From Lentzea terrae (lineage in GTDB: Bacteria; Actinomycetota; Actinomycetes; Mycobacteriales; Pseudonocardiaceae), in NCBI RefSeq assembly GCF_003265345.1, contig NZ_QFWW01000033.1, positions 85,916 to 149,915 of the forward strand: a stretch of 64,000 nucleotides of DNA, in the 5' to 3' direction. How positions within the stretch are numbered: the stretch's first letter is position 1; each line of letters begins with the position of its first letter. The notes beneath the pieces were generated by a model that was not told where the DNA came from, made no database searches, and saw nothing but the letters and a program-made list of their open reading frames with translations. Of the stretch, positions 7,637-15,583 are shown in pieces. The position numbers and the translations under genes were made by a program.

Positions 7637-8933
7637 TCCCGTTCGCGATCCCGAGCTCGACGAGGTCCTGCGGCCGCAACCGCAGCTGGTCCGCGGTGGC
7701 CTGCGCCTGCTCCGGCTCGCGCTTGAGGATCGCCGCCGCCAGCTCGGGCGAGATGACCGCGAGGTAGCTGTCGGGCGTGGCCCACAGCCGGCCGGGAGCG
7801 GCGAACGCCAGTGCGCCGCCGGACCCGCCCTCGCCGATCAGCAACGTCGTGATCGGTGTCGTTGCCGACGCGATGGCCGTGAACAGGTCTGCGATCGCTG
7901 CACCGACTCCGGCCTTCTCGGCGGCTTCGTCGTTGGCGGCACCGGGAGTGTCGACCAGGGTCAGCACCGGAATGCCGAGCCGGTCTGCCAGCCGCACGAG
8001 GCGCGCGGCCGTGCGGAACCCGGCCGGCTGCGTGGCCGTGCCGCACTGTGCCGCGTAGGCGATGGTTTTGCCGTCGCGGTGCCCGAAACCGCACAGCACT
8101 CCGTCGTCGACACCGCCTGCGCGGTCGCCACTGATCGGTTCGTGCCAGTCGAAGTAGGCGGCCAGGTAGGTGCTCGCTTTCGGACGGTCCGGTGCGCGGG
8201 CGCGTTGCACAGCCTCCCAGCCGGTTTCCGGCAGGGTCGTTGCTCCCAACGCTTTTGGCGCGGGGGCGTCTGTCGCGGGTGCGGTGACGAGGCGCAGCCA
8301 ACGGGTGAGCCGGGTTTTCAGCTCGTCCGGCTGGACCAGCTGATCCACCAGGCCGGCCGCGAACTGTTGTGTGACCGAGTAACCCGGCGGCCGAACGCGC
8401 GAGCCGGCGAACCCGACCTGGGCGCCGTGCAGGCCCAGCACCACGTCGGCGCCTGCGCCCAGCGTCGCCCAGCCGCCGCCCGTGGTGGGGTCGCGCAGGA
8501 CGGCGATGTGGGGCAGTCCTGCCTGCCGAGTCAGGGCGATCTGACGCGCGATTCGGTGCAGCTGCAGGAGAGCTGGGGTGCCTTCCTGCATGCGGCTGCC
8601 GCCGGTCCGCACCAGCGACACGATCGGGACTCCTGAGTCGCGGGCCTGGGTGAAGGCTTGTTCGATGCGTGCGCCGGTGCGGGTGCCCAGGGAGCCGCCG
8701 AAGAAGCCGAACTCGAACGAAACGAGCATCGCGGTGATGCCGCCGATTTCCGCGATCCCGCACACGACGGACTCTTGTTCGCCGGTTCGTTCGGTCGCTC
8801 GCGCCACCAGGTCGCCGTAGCCGGGCCAGTCGAGCGGTCCGTCGCCCGCCGGTGGGCCGGATTCCGGTAGCTCCTTGAACTCCGGCGCCAGGCGGGCGAT
8901 CAGCTCGCGGGCGGACTCAGGCCCGGAGCGCAC
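7626..8933 (-). CDS. fused beta/alpha acyl-CoA carboxyltransferase (AccD-AccA type)
   Basis: A 435-residue protein joining a beta-type carboxyltransferase half (about 1-190, with FEFGFFGGSLGTRTGARIEQA and VSLVRTGGSRMQEG) to an alpha-type half (about 250-435, with LVDTPGAANDEAAEKAG and LLIGEGGSGGALAFAA). These segments form the acyl-CoA and biotin pockets in acetyl-CoA carboxylase, which moves CO2 between biotin and acetyl-CoA/malonyl-CoA. The zinc finger at the front of bacterial AccD is absent. It is the last gene of the malonate operon and overlaps the synthetase by 17 bp; no biotin carboxylase or biotin carrier gene is in the window. It may turn malonyl-CoA into acetyl-CoA by passing CO2 to biotin, or serve a housekeeping carboxylase; the first is inference from context. 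Confidence 0.85.
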   Translation of the reverse strand: MRSGPESARELIARLAPEFKELPESGPPAGDGPLDWPGYGDLVARATERTGEQESVVCGIAEIGGITAMLVSFEFGFFGGSLGTRTGARIEQAFTQARDSGVPIVSLVRTGGSRMQEGTPALLQLHRIARQIALTRQAGLPHIAVLRDPTTGGGWATLGAGADVVLGLHGAQVGFAGSRVRPPGYSVTQQFAAGLVDQLVQPDELKTRLTRWLRLVTAPATDAPAPKALGATTLPETGWEAVQRARAPDRPKASTYLAAYFDWHEPISGDRAGGVDDGVLCGFGHRDGKTIAYAAQCGTATQPAGFRTAARLVRLADRLGIPVLTLVDTPGAANDEAAEKAGVGAAIADLFTAIASATTPITTLLIGEGGSGGALAFAAPGRLWATPDSYLAVISPELAAAILKREPEQAQATADQLRLRPQDLVELGIANGITA

Positions 8934-10320
8934 GTTTCACGACCTTGCCCATGTCGTTGCGCGGCAACGACTCGACGAACCGCACCTGACGCGGACGCTT
9001 GTGCGGGGTGAGCAGGCGGGCCACGTGGCCGACCAGCTCGGCAGCTTCCGGCGGCGCTCCGGCGGGGACCACCCAGGCGACGATCCGCTCGCCCAGGTCG
9101 TCGTCGGGCTCGCCGGTCACCGCCACCTCGGCCACGGCCGGGTGTTCCAGCAGGACGTTCTCGATCTCGCCCGCACCGATCTTGTAACCGCCGCTCTTGA
9201 TGATGTCGGTGGCCTTGCGGCCGACGATCCGGTAGTAGCCGTCGGGGTCGCGCATGCCGACGTCGCCGGTGCGGAACCACCCGTCGGCGAACGCCTCGGC
9301 GGTGGCGTCCGGGCGGTTCAGGTACTCGGTGAACAGGTTCGAGCCGCGCACCTGGATCTCGCCGATGGAGCCGGGTTCGTCCAGCACTGCGCCGTCGTCG
9401 TCGGTGAGCCGCACCGAGACGCCGGGCAGCGGTACGCCCACGGTGCCGGGGCGGCGGTCGCCGTCGGCGCGCACGCTGGTGTTCATCAGCGTTTCGGTCA
9501 TGCCGTAACGCTCGACGACCCGCTGTCCGGTCGCCGCCGCGATCCGCTCGTGGTCGTGCACCGGCAACGCCGCCGAACCCGACACGAGCAGCCGCGCCCG
9601 GCGCAGTGCCGCGGTGAGTTCGGGGTCGTCTCCGACCTCCTCGGCGATGCGGTGGTACATCGTCGGCACCCCGAACAGCATCGTGCCGTCGTTGAGCGCC
9701 CCGGCGAGCGCGGACGTGGAGAACTTGCCCAGGTGGTGCAGGGTCCCGCCGCGCCGCAACGGGCCGAGCACGCCGAGGATCAAGCCGTGCACGTGGAACA
9801 ACGGCAGCGCGTGCACCAGTACGTCCTTCGCCGTCCACTCCCACGCCTCGGCCACGGCGTCCAACGTAGACACCAGTGCGCGCCGCGGCAGCACGACACC
9901 TTTTGGCGCGCCCGTGGTTCCCGAGGTGTAGACGATCAACGCCGCGGCCTCGGGATCGGGCTCCGGCAACCGGCTCGCCGGCCCGCCGTCGAGCGTGACA
10001 TCGCGGCGCGGCACCCCCTGCAGGCCCTCCGGCAGCTTCGTACCGGGCGCCGCGAGGACGTTGGCGGGCGCGCTGTCGTTCACGATGTGCTGGAGCTCGC
10101 GCTCGCCGACCTTCGGGTTGAGCGGCACGGCAGGCACGCCCGCCAGCAGCGCGGCCACCACGGCGACGCAGGTCTCGATGGTCGGCGTGGCCCACACCGC
10201 CACCCGAGGCAGGCCGGCGATTTGCTGCGCCAGAGCTCCCGCTGATGCCGCCAGTTCGGCGTGGGTCAGCGTGCGGTCGCCGAAGCGGAGTGCGACGCGG
10301 TCAGAGGACAAGGGGAACAT
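8917..10320 (-). CDS. matB: malonyl-CoA synthetase (acyl-CoA synthetase family)
   Basis: A 467-residue adenylate-forming ligase that makes an acyl-CoA from a free acid, ATP and CoA. The P-loop is VYTSGTTGAPKGVVLPRRA, the A5 block is VERYGMTETLMNT, and the C-terminal part has GYYRIVGRKATDIIKSGGYKIGAGEIE and the catalytic Lys region LPRNDMGKVVKRAL. The short N-terminus and the setting beside a malonate-carrier gene and a GntR regulator support malonate as substrate (MatB). I start at the ATG at 10320; it follows the carrier stop by two bases. The frame is open for over 100 codons upstream, but that part is an antisense-like shadow of the carrier gene. Specificity for malonate versus methylmalonate is not resolved. 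Confidence 0.85.
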   Translation of the reverse strand: MFPLSSDRVALRFGDRTLTHAELAASAGALAQQIAGLPRVAVWATPTIETCVAVVAALLAGVPAVPLNPKVGERELQHIVNDSAPANVLAAPGTKLPEGLQGVPRRDVTLDGGPASRLPEPDPEAAALIVYTSGTTGAPKGVVLPRRALVSTLDAVAEAWEWTAKDVLVHALPLFHVHGLILGVLGPLRRGGTLHHLGKFSTSALAGALNDGTMLFGVPTMYHRIAEEVGDDPELTAALRRARLLVSGSAALPVHDHERIAAATGQRVVERYGMTETLMNTSVRADGDRRPGTVGVPLPGVSVRLTDDDGAVLDEPGSIGEIQVRGSNLFTEYLNRPDATAEAFADGWFRTGDVGMRDPDGYYRIVGRKATDIIKSGGYKIGAGEIENVLLEHPAVAEVAVTGEPDDDLGERIVAWVVPAGAPPEAAELVGHVARLLTPHKRPRQVRFVESLPRNDMGKVVKRALRA

Positions 10321-10322
10321 GC

Positions 10323-11676
10323 TCACCAGATTCCGGGGACGACGAGGGCGAGCCAGACCAACGGCGGTGCCGCCGCGACCATGATCCCGCCGTAAACCAT
10401 GAGCTGCTTGAAGAACTTGTCGCGGTCGACGTCCTGCGCCCCCGCCAGCACAAGCGCGCCGTTGGTGGAGAACGGGCTGACGTCGACCACGGTCGCCGAA
10501 ACCGCAAGGGCCGCGATCAGCCCGACCGCGCTGACGTCGCCGCGCAGCAGGAACGGCACCGCCAGCGGAATGAGCGCGCCCATGATGCCCACCGACGACG
10601 CGAACGCGGACACGATCGCGCCGATGTAGCAGATCAGCAACGCGGCCAGCAGGGGAGCGCCGACGCCCGCCACCGAGTCGCCGGCCCACTTGATCGTGCC
10701 CATCGTCTGCAACACGGCGACGTAGGTGAGGATGCCGCAGATCAGCAGCACGGTCGGCCAGGTGATCTGGGTGATCGCCTGCTTGCTCTGCTCCGGCCAG
10801 ACGATGCTGAGCAGCACGGCCACGGTGATCGCGGCCAGGCCGACGTCGAGGTCGAAGACGAGGGCGGCCACGACGAGCGCGGCGAGACCGGCCAGGGTGG
10901 CCAGGCGGGGCGCGGTCAGGGAGACCCGCTCGTCGGCGTCGGCCGCGTCGCCGCTACCGGAAGTCGTGCCGCCACCCACCACGTCGCTTCCCCCGCCGGA
11001 CCGCGCGTCCACCTCCGCTGCGCCTGCCCCGGCACCGGCCCTGACCAGCGCATCCGTCTCCAGCGGCTGCCGCGCCAGCTTCATCCCGCCGAGTGCCACG
11101 AACACCACGCCGGCGATCAGCAGGTTCACCACCAGGCTCGCCAGGAACAGCACGATCTCGTTGCCCGGCAAGCCCTCCTTGGCCACGATGCCGTTGACGA
11201 TCGTGCCGTAGATGCTGATCGGCGAGAAGCCGCCCGCCTGCGCGCCGTGCACCACCATCACGCCCATCAGGAGTGGGGCTGATCCGGTACTTCGCGGCGA
11301 AGCCCATCGCGATCGGCGCCACGATCGCGACTGCCGCCGGGCTCACCGCGCCGATCGCCGTGAGCACGCCGGTGATCGCGAACATCACCCACGGCATCAA
11401 CGCGATCCGGCCGCCGACCAGGCGGATGGCCATGTACACCAGCCAGTCCGTGGTGCCGTTGGCCCGCGCGATGGCGAACAGGAACGTCACGCCGACCAGC
11501 ACGACGAACAGCGAGCCGGGGAAGCCCTTGAAGATGTCGTCGGTCTTCATGTCCGCGACCAGCGTCCCGACCCCGAAGGCCGCGGCGAAGGCGAGCGCAC
11601 CCATGTTGATCGACCTGGTCGTGGCGATGACGAAGACCACGACGAGCACGAGTATCGAGATCAGTTCGGGGGACAT
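10323..11676 (-). pseudogene. matC: malonate/dicarboxylate carrier, MatC-like, single-base frameshift
   Basis: Two overlapping frames together encode a full-length carrier of about 450 residues with 10-12 hydrophobic segments. The first (from ATG 11676, MSPELISILVLVVVFVIATT) has the MatC N-terminal block up to IAMGFAAKYRISP; the second resumes with LLMGVMVVHGAQAGGFSPISIYG and continues to the stop at 10323. Removing one T at about 11274 (plus strand) joins them cleanly as ISP-LLMG. The carrier would bring malonate or a similar dicarboxylate into the cell for MatB. The cytoplasmic loop in the middle is Gly/Ala/Ser rich. The shift may be a real inactivation or an assembly error, because both halves remain well conserved. 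The synthetase start is two bases downstream of its stop. Confidence 0.75.
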
Positions 11677-11714
11677 GCAGGGCTCCCGTCGTTGGGCGAT
11701 CCCAGACAGTGGCT

Positions 11715-11731
11715 AAGTGGCTGAGCCACTT
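11715..11731. promoter_or_regulatory. operator 1 of the malonate regulator
   Basis: AAGTGGCTGAGCCACTT is a perfect 8-1-8 palindrome in the 126-bp gap between the carrier (start 11676) and the GntR gene (start 11803). Sixteen of its bases recur in the second copy at 11768-11782, with centres 52 bp apart, about five helical turns. This fits a dimeric FadR-type GntR protein binding both sites. Confidence 0.7.
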
Positions 11732-11767
11732 TCCGTCCTCTGTCCACCAGCTGTCAAGAGGTGGCCT

Positions 11768-11782
11768 AGTGGCTGAGCCACT
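11768..11782. promoter_or_regulatory. operator 2 of the malonate regulator
   Basis: AGTGGCTGAGCCACT, a perfect 7-1-7 palindrome identical to the core of the copy at 11715. A possible -10 hexamer TATCCT lies at 11791-11796, six bases before the ATG of the GntR gene, so the regulator mRNA may be leaderless and this operator would lie over its promoter spacer, which suggests autorepression. Confidence 0.7.
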
Positions 11783-11802
11783 TGGAGCGATATCCTGGGC
11801 CG

Positions 11803-12504
11803 ATGTCAGAGGCACTGCGGCCGATGGTCAAGTCCCGCCTGTACGAGCAGGTGCTCGAACGGCTGCGCGCGTACGTCAGCGAGGCGGGCCTGAAAGCAGG
11901 CGACAAGCTGCCGGCCGAACGGGAGCTGGCCGCGAGCCTCGGCGTGAGCCGCGCGTCGGTGAAGCAGGCGATCGTCGTGCTGGAGGTCCAGGGCCTGGTC
12001 GAGGCACGGCACGGCGGCGGCACCTACCTCGTGCGCGACACCCTCGACGTCGAACCCGTCGAGCAGCTCGTCGAACGCCGCAAGCGCCTCCCGGAGGTCC
12101 TGGAGGCGCGCGAGGCACTGGAGACCAAACTCGCCGAGCTCGCCGCCGAGCGCCGCACCGACGACGAGCTGGCCGACATCCGCGACTCGCTGGACTTCAT
12201 GCGCGACGAGATCATCGGCGGCGGCTTCGGCGTGGAAGGCGACCGCCGCTTCCACGCCGCCGTCACCGCCGCCGCGCACAGTTCGCTGCTCGCCGACTTC
12301 ATGAAGACCATCGCCGGCCAGATCACCGAGAGCCGCAACGAGTCGTTGCGCCAGCCAGGTCGCCCGCACCGTTCGCTGGCGCAGCACACGGCGATCTACG
12401 AGGCCATCGCCGCCGGCGACCCGAAGAAGGCGGCGGCGGCCATGCGCAAGCACGTCCGCACGGTCGCCAAGGTCCGCCTCCTCGACTGGGTACCGGAAGA
12501 CTGA
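11803..12504 (+). CDS. GntR-family (FadR subfamily) regulator of malonate genes
   Basis: A 233-residue regulator. The winged helix-turn-helix is in residues about 10-75, with LKAGDKLPAERELAASLGVS, RASVKQAIVVLEVQGLVEAR and the wing GGGTYLV. The C-terminal FCD ligand domain (about 90-225) has LEAREALETKLAELAAERRT, FHAAVTAAAHSSLLADFM and HTAIYEAIAAGDPKKAAAAM with the usual metal-binding His residues. I start at ATG 11803 (MSEALRPMVKSRLYEQV) rather than an in-frame GTG at 11782 inside the operator. It faces the carrier, synthetase and carboxyltransferase operon across two identical operators, which makes it the likely malonate-responsive repressor (MatR-like). Confidence 0.88.
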   Translation: MSEALRPMVKSRLYEQVLERLRAYVSEAGLKAGDKLPAERELAASLGVSRASVKQAIVVLEVQGLVEARHGGGTYLVRDTLDVEPVEQLVERRKRLPEVLEAREALETKLAELAAERRTDDELADIRDSLDFMRDEIIGGGFGVEGDRRFHAAVTAAAHSSLLADFMKTIAGQITESRNESLRQPGRPHRSLAQHTAIYEAIAAGDPKKAAAAMRKHVRTVAKVRLLDWVPED

Positions 12505-12519
12505 GCGACAGCGGACTGA

Positions 12520-15471
12520 TCAGCGCAGGTTGATCACCGCCCGCCGACCGGCCTGGATCGTGCGGCTGGTTCCGTCCGCCTCGTGGACCACGACCGTCCA
12601 GTCCCGTTTGGACGGCGAGTGCACCACGAGAACCTCGTTGTGCTGGACGATCCGCGTGCGGCGGCCGTCCTCGAACAACGTGAACTCACCCCGAGCGCCC
12701 GCCGTCACGTGCACGGTCAACGCGTCGGCCGAACCACGATCGTTCGACACGTTCCCGCTGCGCTCGACCAGCATCCCGCCGGCCCGCAGGAACACCGGCA
12801 TGGTGTCCCAGCCGGCCTGAACCGTCGCCCAGGTGTTGCCCTCGTACACGCGGCCGGTGAAGTAGTCGGTCCACTGACCGGGCGGGAACCAGACCCGCGT
12901 CTCGCCGACCTCGCCGGGCGAAGTGATCGGCGCGACGAGCACGTCCGACCCGAGCAGGAACTGACTGTCCACAGTGGAGTAGGCCTCTGGGCTCCCGGGA
13001 TACTCCAGATAAGCCGGGCGCACCATCGGCAGACCGGTGCGGTGAGCCTGCTCAGCCAACGTGTAGAGGTACGGCACCAGACGCTCGCGCAAGTTCAGGA
13101 ACTTCGTCGCGGACGCCTGCGCGGCCGGTCCGTACTGCCACGGCAGCCGGTCACCGTGGTTGCTGTGCAGGCGCGTGATCGGCTGGAACGCACCGAGCTG
13201 CACCCACCGCGCGTACAGGTCGTCCGGCAGCTTGGTGGTGTACCGGACCTGGCCGTTGTCCAGGTACGTCTCCGACCCGCGCAGCCCGTACACGTCGTTG
13301 TGCCCGCCGATGTCGTGGCTGATCGCGGACATCCCGGTCGACACGCCCTCGGCCGACGTGTAACCGATCGTCCCCTTCATCGCGCCCCACGTCGACGACG
13401 TGTCGCCGGTGAAGTGCAGCGTGTTGCGCTTCTCCGCCCATGGCCCGGTCTGCAGCGGCCCAGCGCCGCTGTACCCGCCGGCCTGCAACGACCCGAACCC
13501 GCGCGAGAACGCGAACCCGCCCAGCTTCGCGTACTGCTCGTTGATCCACGAGTCCGGCGTGACGCCGCGCAACGACGAGCCCGAGCCGTCGCAACACCAG
13601 TCGAGCCACCAGAAATCGGTCGGCATGGGCCGGTGCAGCTCCAGGTACGCCCGCAGCTGGTCCGGGTCGCCCCAGTCGAACACGTAGCAGTTCGCGCAGG
13701 AACCCCGAGCCAGCTTGCCCTTCGCAATGGCCTGCGCACGGGCGAAGTCCGGGTCGTCGGCCTGGATGCTCGGGTGGATGTTGAGCGTGCTGTGCAACCC
13801 CTCGCGATGCACCCAGTCCAGGAACCCTTGCGGGTCGGGGAACTTGTTCGGGTCGACCCGCCAGCCGTTCCACGTGTTGTGCGCCTTGAAGTCGGTGTCG
13901 ACCACCAGGACGTCCAGCGGCACGCCGTGCTGCCGGAACGCGGGCAGGATCCGGTCGCGGTAGTCGGCCGCGGTCCGGTCGATGTACTCGGAGTACCAGA
14001 CGCCGTAAGCCCAGCGCGGCAACAACTTCGGCCCACCGGTCAGCCGCGCCAGATCACCCAGCGCCGCCTTGTAGTCCTGCCCGTACCCGAACAAGTACCC
14101 GTCCTGGTACGCACCGGCCCCGCGATCCGCCCGAGGCGTGGGCGTACTCCCGTTGTAGAGCGCGGAGTTCGTGTCGTCCAGCAGGTACCAGCCGTCGCGG
14201 TACAACAACCCCGGGTAGAGCCGCGGATCGCCGCTGGTGCCGGTGTAGCCGTCCAACGAGCGCCGGTAGCCGCCGAGCGCCAGGTGCTGCTGCGTCGAGT
14301 TGATCCCGATGGTGTCCAGGTTGACGTGGCAGCCACCGTCCGGACACGTCACAGCGACGTCCGAACTGCCTGCGGGCAACGAAATCCGCGCGGATGCAGT
14401 GGCCCACGTGGTCCAGTTCGCCGTGACCGGCAACGTGATCGGCTGCCCGTTGAGCAGCACGGTCCGCGGCTCGTGCTTGCCATCGCCGCCAACCCCGTTG
14501 GCATAGCGCAGGGTCACCGCGTAGGTGCCCGCCGCCGGTACCCCGCTGATCCGCTGGCTGAGCCGAGTTCCGCCGACGAGCTCGGCGACGAACCCGGTCC
14601 CCGCATGACCGACGTGCTCGTCGGCGATCTTGGCGGTGGTGACCCCGTTCTCGGCCTCGCAGGTGGTGCCGAACCGGCAGTCGTCGATCGCCCGCTGATC
14701 CGGGTACGACTGGCCGGGAGCCACCAACGCCACGCTGTCAACGTTGACATTGCCCGAGTCGGCCACACCCTTGGTCAGCGCGACCCGGTGTTCGCCGGCG
14801 CTCAGGTCGACCTCGGTATCGACGAGCCTCCAGTCACGCCAGTCCGCGGTCACCGGCAACGTGATCTGCTGCGACCGTCCGTCAACGCTGACGCTGAGCG
14901 TGCGGTTCTCGTGCTTGCCGTCACCGCCGCGCCCGTTGGCGTACCGGACGACCACCCGGTGCCGACCGGCGCTGGTCGCGTTCAGAGTCGCGGTGATTCC
15001 GTGGTTGAGATAGGAGAATCCGGCGACGAAGCCCGCACCGGTGTGGCCGGGGTGCTCGTTCGCGACGAGCATCCCTTCCCGCTGCTGGTCTTCGGCCTCG
15101 CACAGCTGCCCGGTCGCACAGACCACCCGCCGCCACGGGGACGCGGTCGTGCTGCCGGTCCTGACTTCGAGGTTGTCGGCCCGGAACGGCCCGGACCCGA
15201 CGCGGTAGCGCAAGGTCATCGCCGACGTGGTGATGACCAGCCACCCGCTCTCGACCCGCGACCGGTACGCCGTGCGGGGGAACGTGCGATTTACAACGTT
15301 GTAAGTGGGCGCCTGCTCAAATCTGCGGTCCGCCGCGTACTCGGTCCGCATCAGGGTGGGGGAGAGGATCTGGAACCTGGCCTGCCCGGACGTGACGACA
15401 CCGGTCGGCTGGGCGGTGGCAGGAACGGGAAGGATGAGGCTCAGCAGGGCCAAGAGAGGTATCACGCGCAT
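12520..15471 (-). CDS. secreted GH31 glycosidase with two inserted CBM35/CBM6-like modules
   Basis: A 983-residue exported alpha-glycosidase. Residues 1-21 (MRVIPLLALLSLILPVPATA) are a signal peptide. The GH31 N-terminal beta-sandwich begins at about 25 and is interrupted by two tandem modules of about 135 residues, starting CEAEDQQREG (about 124) and CEAENGVTTA (about 265), each with a GYLNH/GTRLS-type core, RYANGxGGDGKHExRT and an NVDSVAL or NLDTIGI end, as in CBM35/6. The barrel (about 460-870) has LDVLVVDTDFK, the nucleophile segment FWWLDWCCDGSG and the acid/base segment FTGDTSSTWGAM. Its substrate could be an alpha-glucoside, alpha-xyloside or alpha-galactoside. The start gives the signal peptide; much longer in-frame starts run into the LysR gene. 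Confidence 0.85.
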   Translation of the reverse strand: MRVIPLLALLSLILPVPATAQPTGVVTSGQARFQILSPTLMRTEYAADRRFEQAPTYNVVNRTFPRTAYRSRVESGWLVITTSAMTLRYRVGSGPFRADNLEVRTGSTTASPWRRVVCATGQLCEAEDQQREGMLVANEHPGHTGAGFVAGFSYLNHGITATLNATSAGRHRVVVRYANGRGGDGKHENRTLSVSVDGRSQQITLPVTADWRDWRLVDTEVDLSAGEHRVALTKGVADSGNVNVDSVALVAPGQSYPDQRAIDDCRFGTTCEAENGVTTAKIADEHVGHAGTGFVAELVGGTRLSQRISGVPAAGTYAVTLRYANGVGGDGKHEPRTVLLNGQPITLPVTANWTTWATASARISLPAGSSDVAVTCPDGGCHVNLDTIGINSTQQHLALGGYRRSLDGYTGTSGDPRLYPGLLYRDGWYLLDDTNSALYNGSTPTPRADRGAGAYQDGYLFGYGQDYKAALGDLARLTGGPKLLPRWAYGVWYSEYIDRTAADYRDRILPAFRQHGVPLDVLVVDTDFKAHNTWNGWRVDPNKFPDPQGFLDWVHREGLHSTLNIHPSIQADDPDFARAQAIAKGKLARGSCANCYVFDWGDPDQLRAYLELHRPMPTDFWWLDWCCDGSGSSLRGVTPDSWINEQYAKLGGFAFSRGFGSLQAGGYSGAGPLQTGPWAEKRNTLHFTGDTSSTWGAMKGTIGYTSAEGVSTGMSAISHDIGGHNDVYGLRGSETYLDNGQVRYTTKLPDDLYARWVQLGAFQPITRLHSNHGDRLPWQYGPAAQASATKFLNLRERLVPYLYTLAEQAHRTGLPMVRPAYLEYPGSPEAYSTVDSQFLLGSDVLVAPITSPGEVGETRVWFPPGQWTDYFTGRVYEGNTWATVQAGWDTMPVFLRAGGMLVERSGNVSNDRGSADALTVHVTAGARGEFTLFEDGRRTRIVQHNEVLVVHSPSKRDWTVVVHEADGTSRTIQAGRRAVINLR
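15291..15304. promoter_or_regulatory. perfect 14-bp palindrome inside the GH31 gene
   Basis: TTACAACGTTGTAA is a perfect CG-centred palindrome, the symmetry of LacI-family operators, about 170 bases into the GH31 reading frame. It encodes TYNVVN using GTT, GTA and AAT, which are rare codons at this GC content, so the DNA word itself may be selected. Confidence 0.4.
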
Positions 15472-15509
15472 CCGTACTCCTCGTCTGACGCCATCGGCTT
15501 CCGAGGGTC

Positions 15510-15525
15510 GTTCAGATACCTGAAC
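15510..15525. promoter_or_regulatory. inverted repeat upstream of GH31
   Basis: GTTCAG ATAC CTGAAC, a perfect 6-4-6 inverted repeat, lies 39 bases ahead of the GH31 start in the 112-bp gap after the LysR gene. Its place suits an operator or overlap with the GH31 promoter; it could also act as a weak terminator for the LysR transcript. Confidence 0.4.
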
Positions 15526-15583
15526 CCTTCTCACCATTCCGCGCTGGTGTGGAGCGATCAAGAGGCCAGATGCCGCCCACTCG

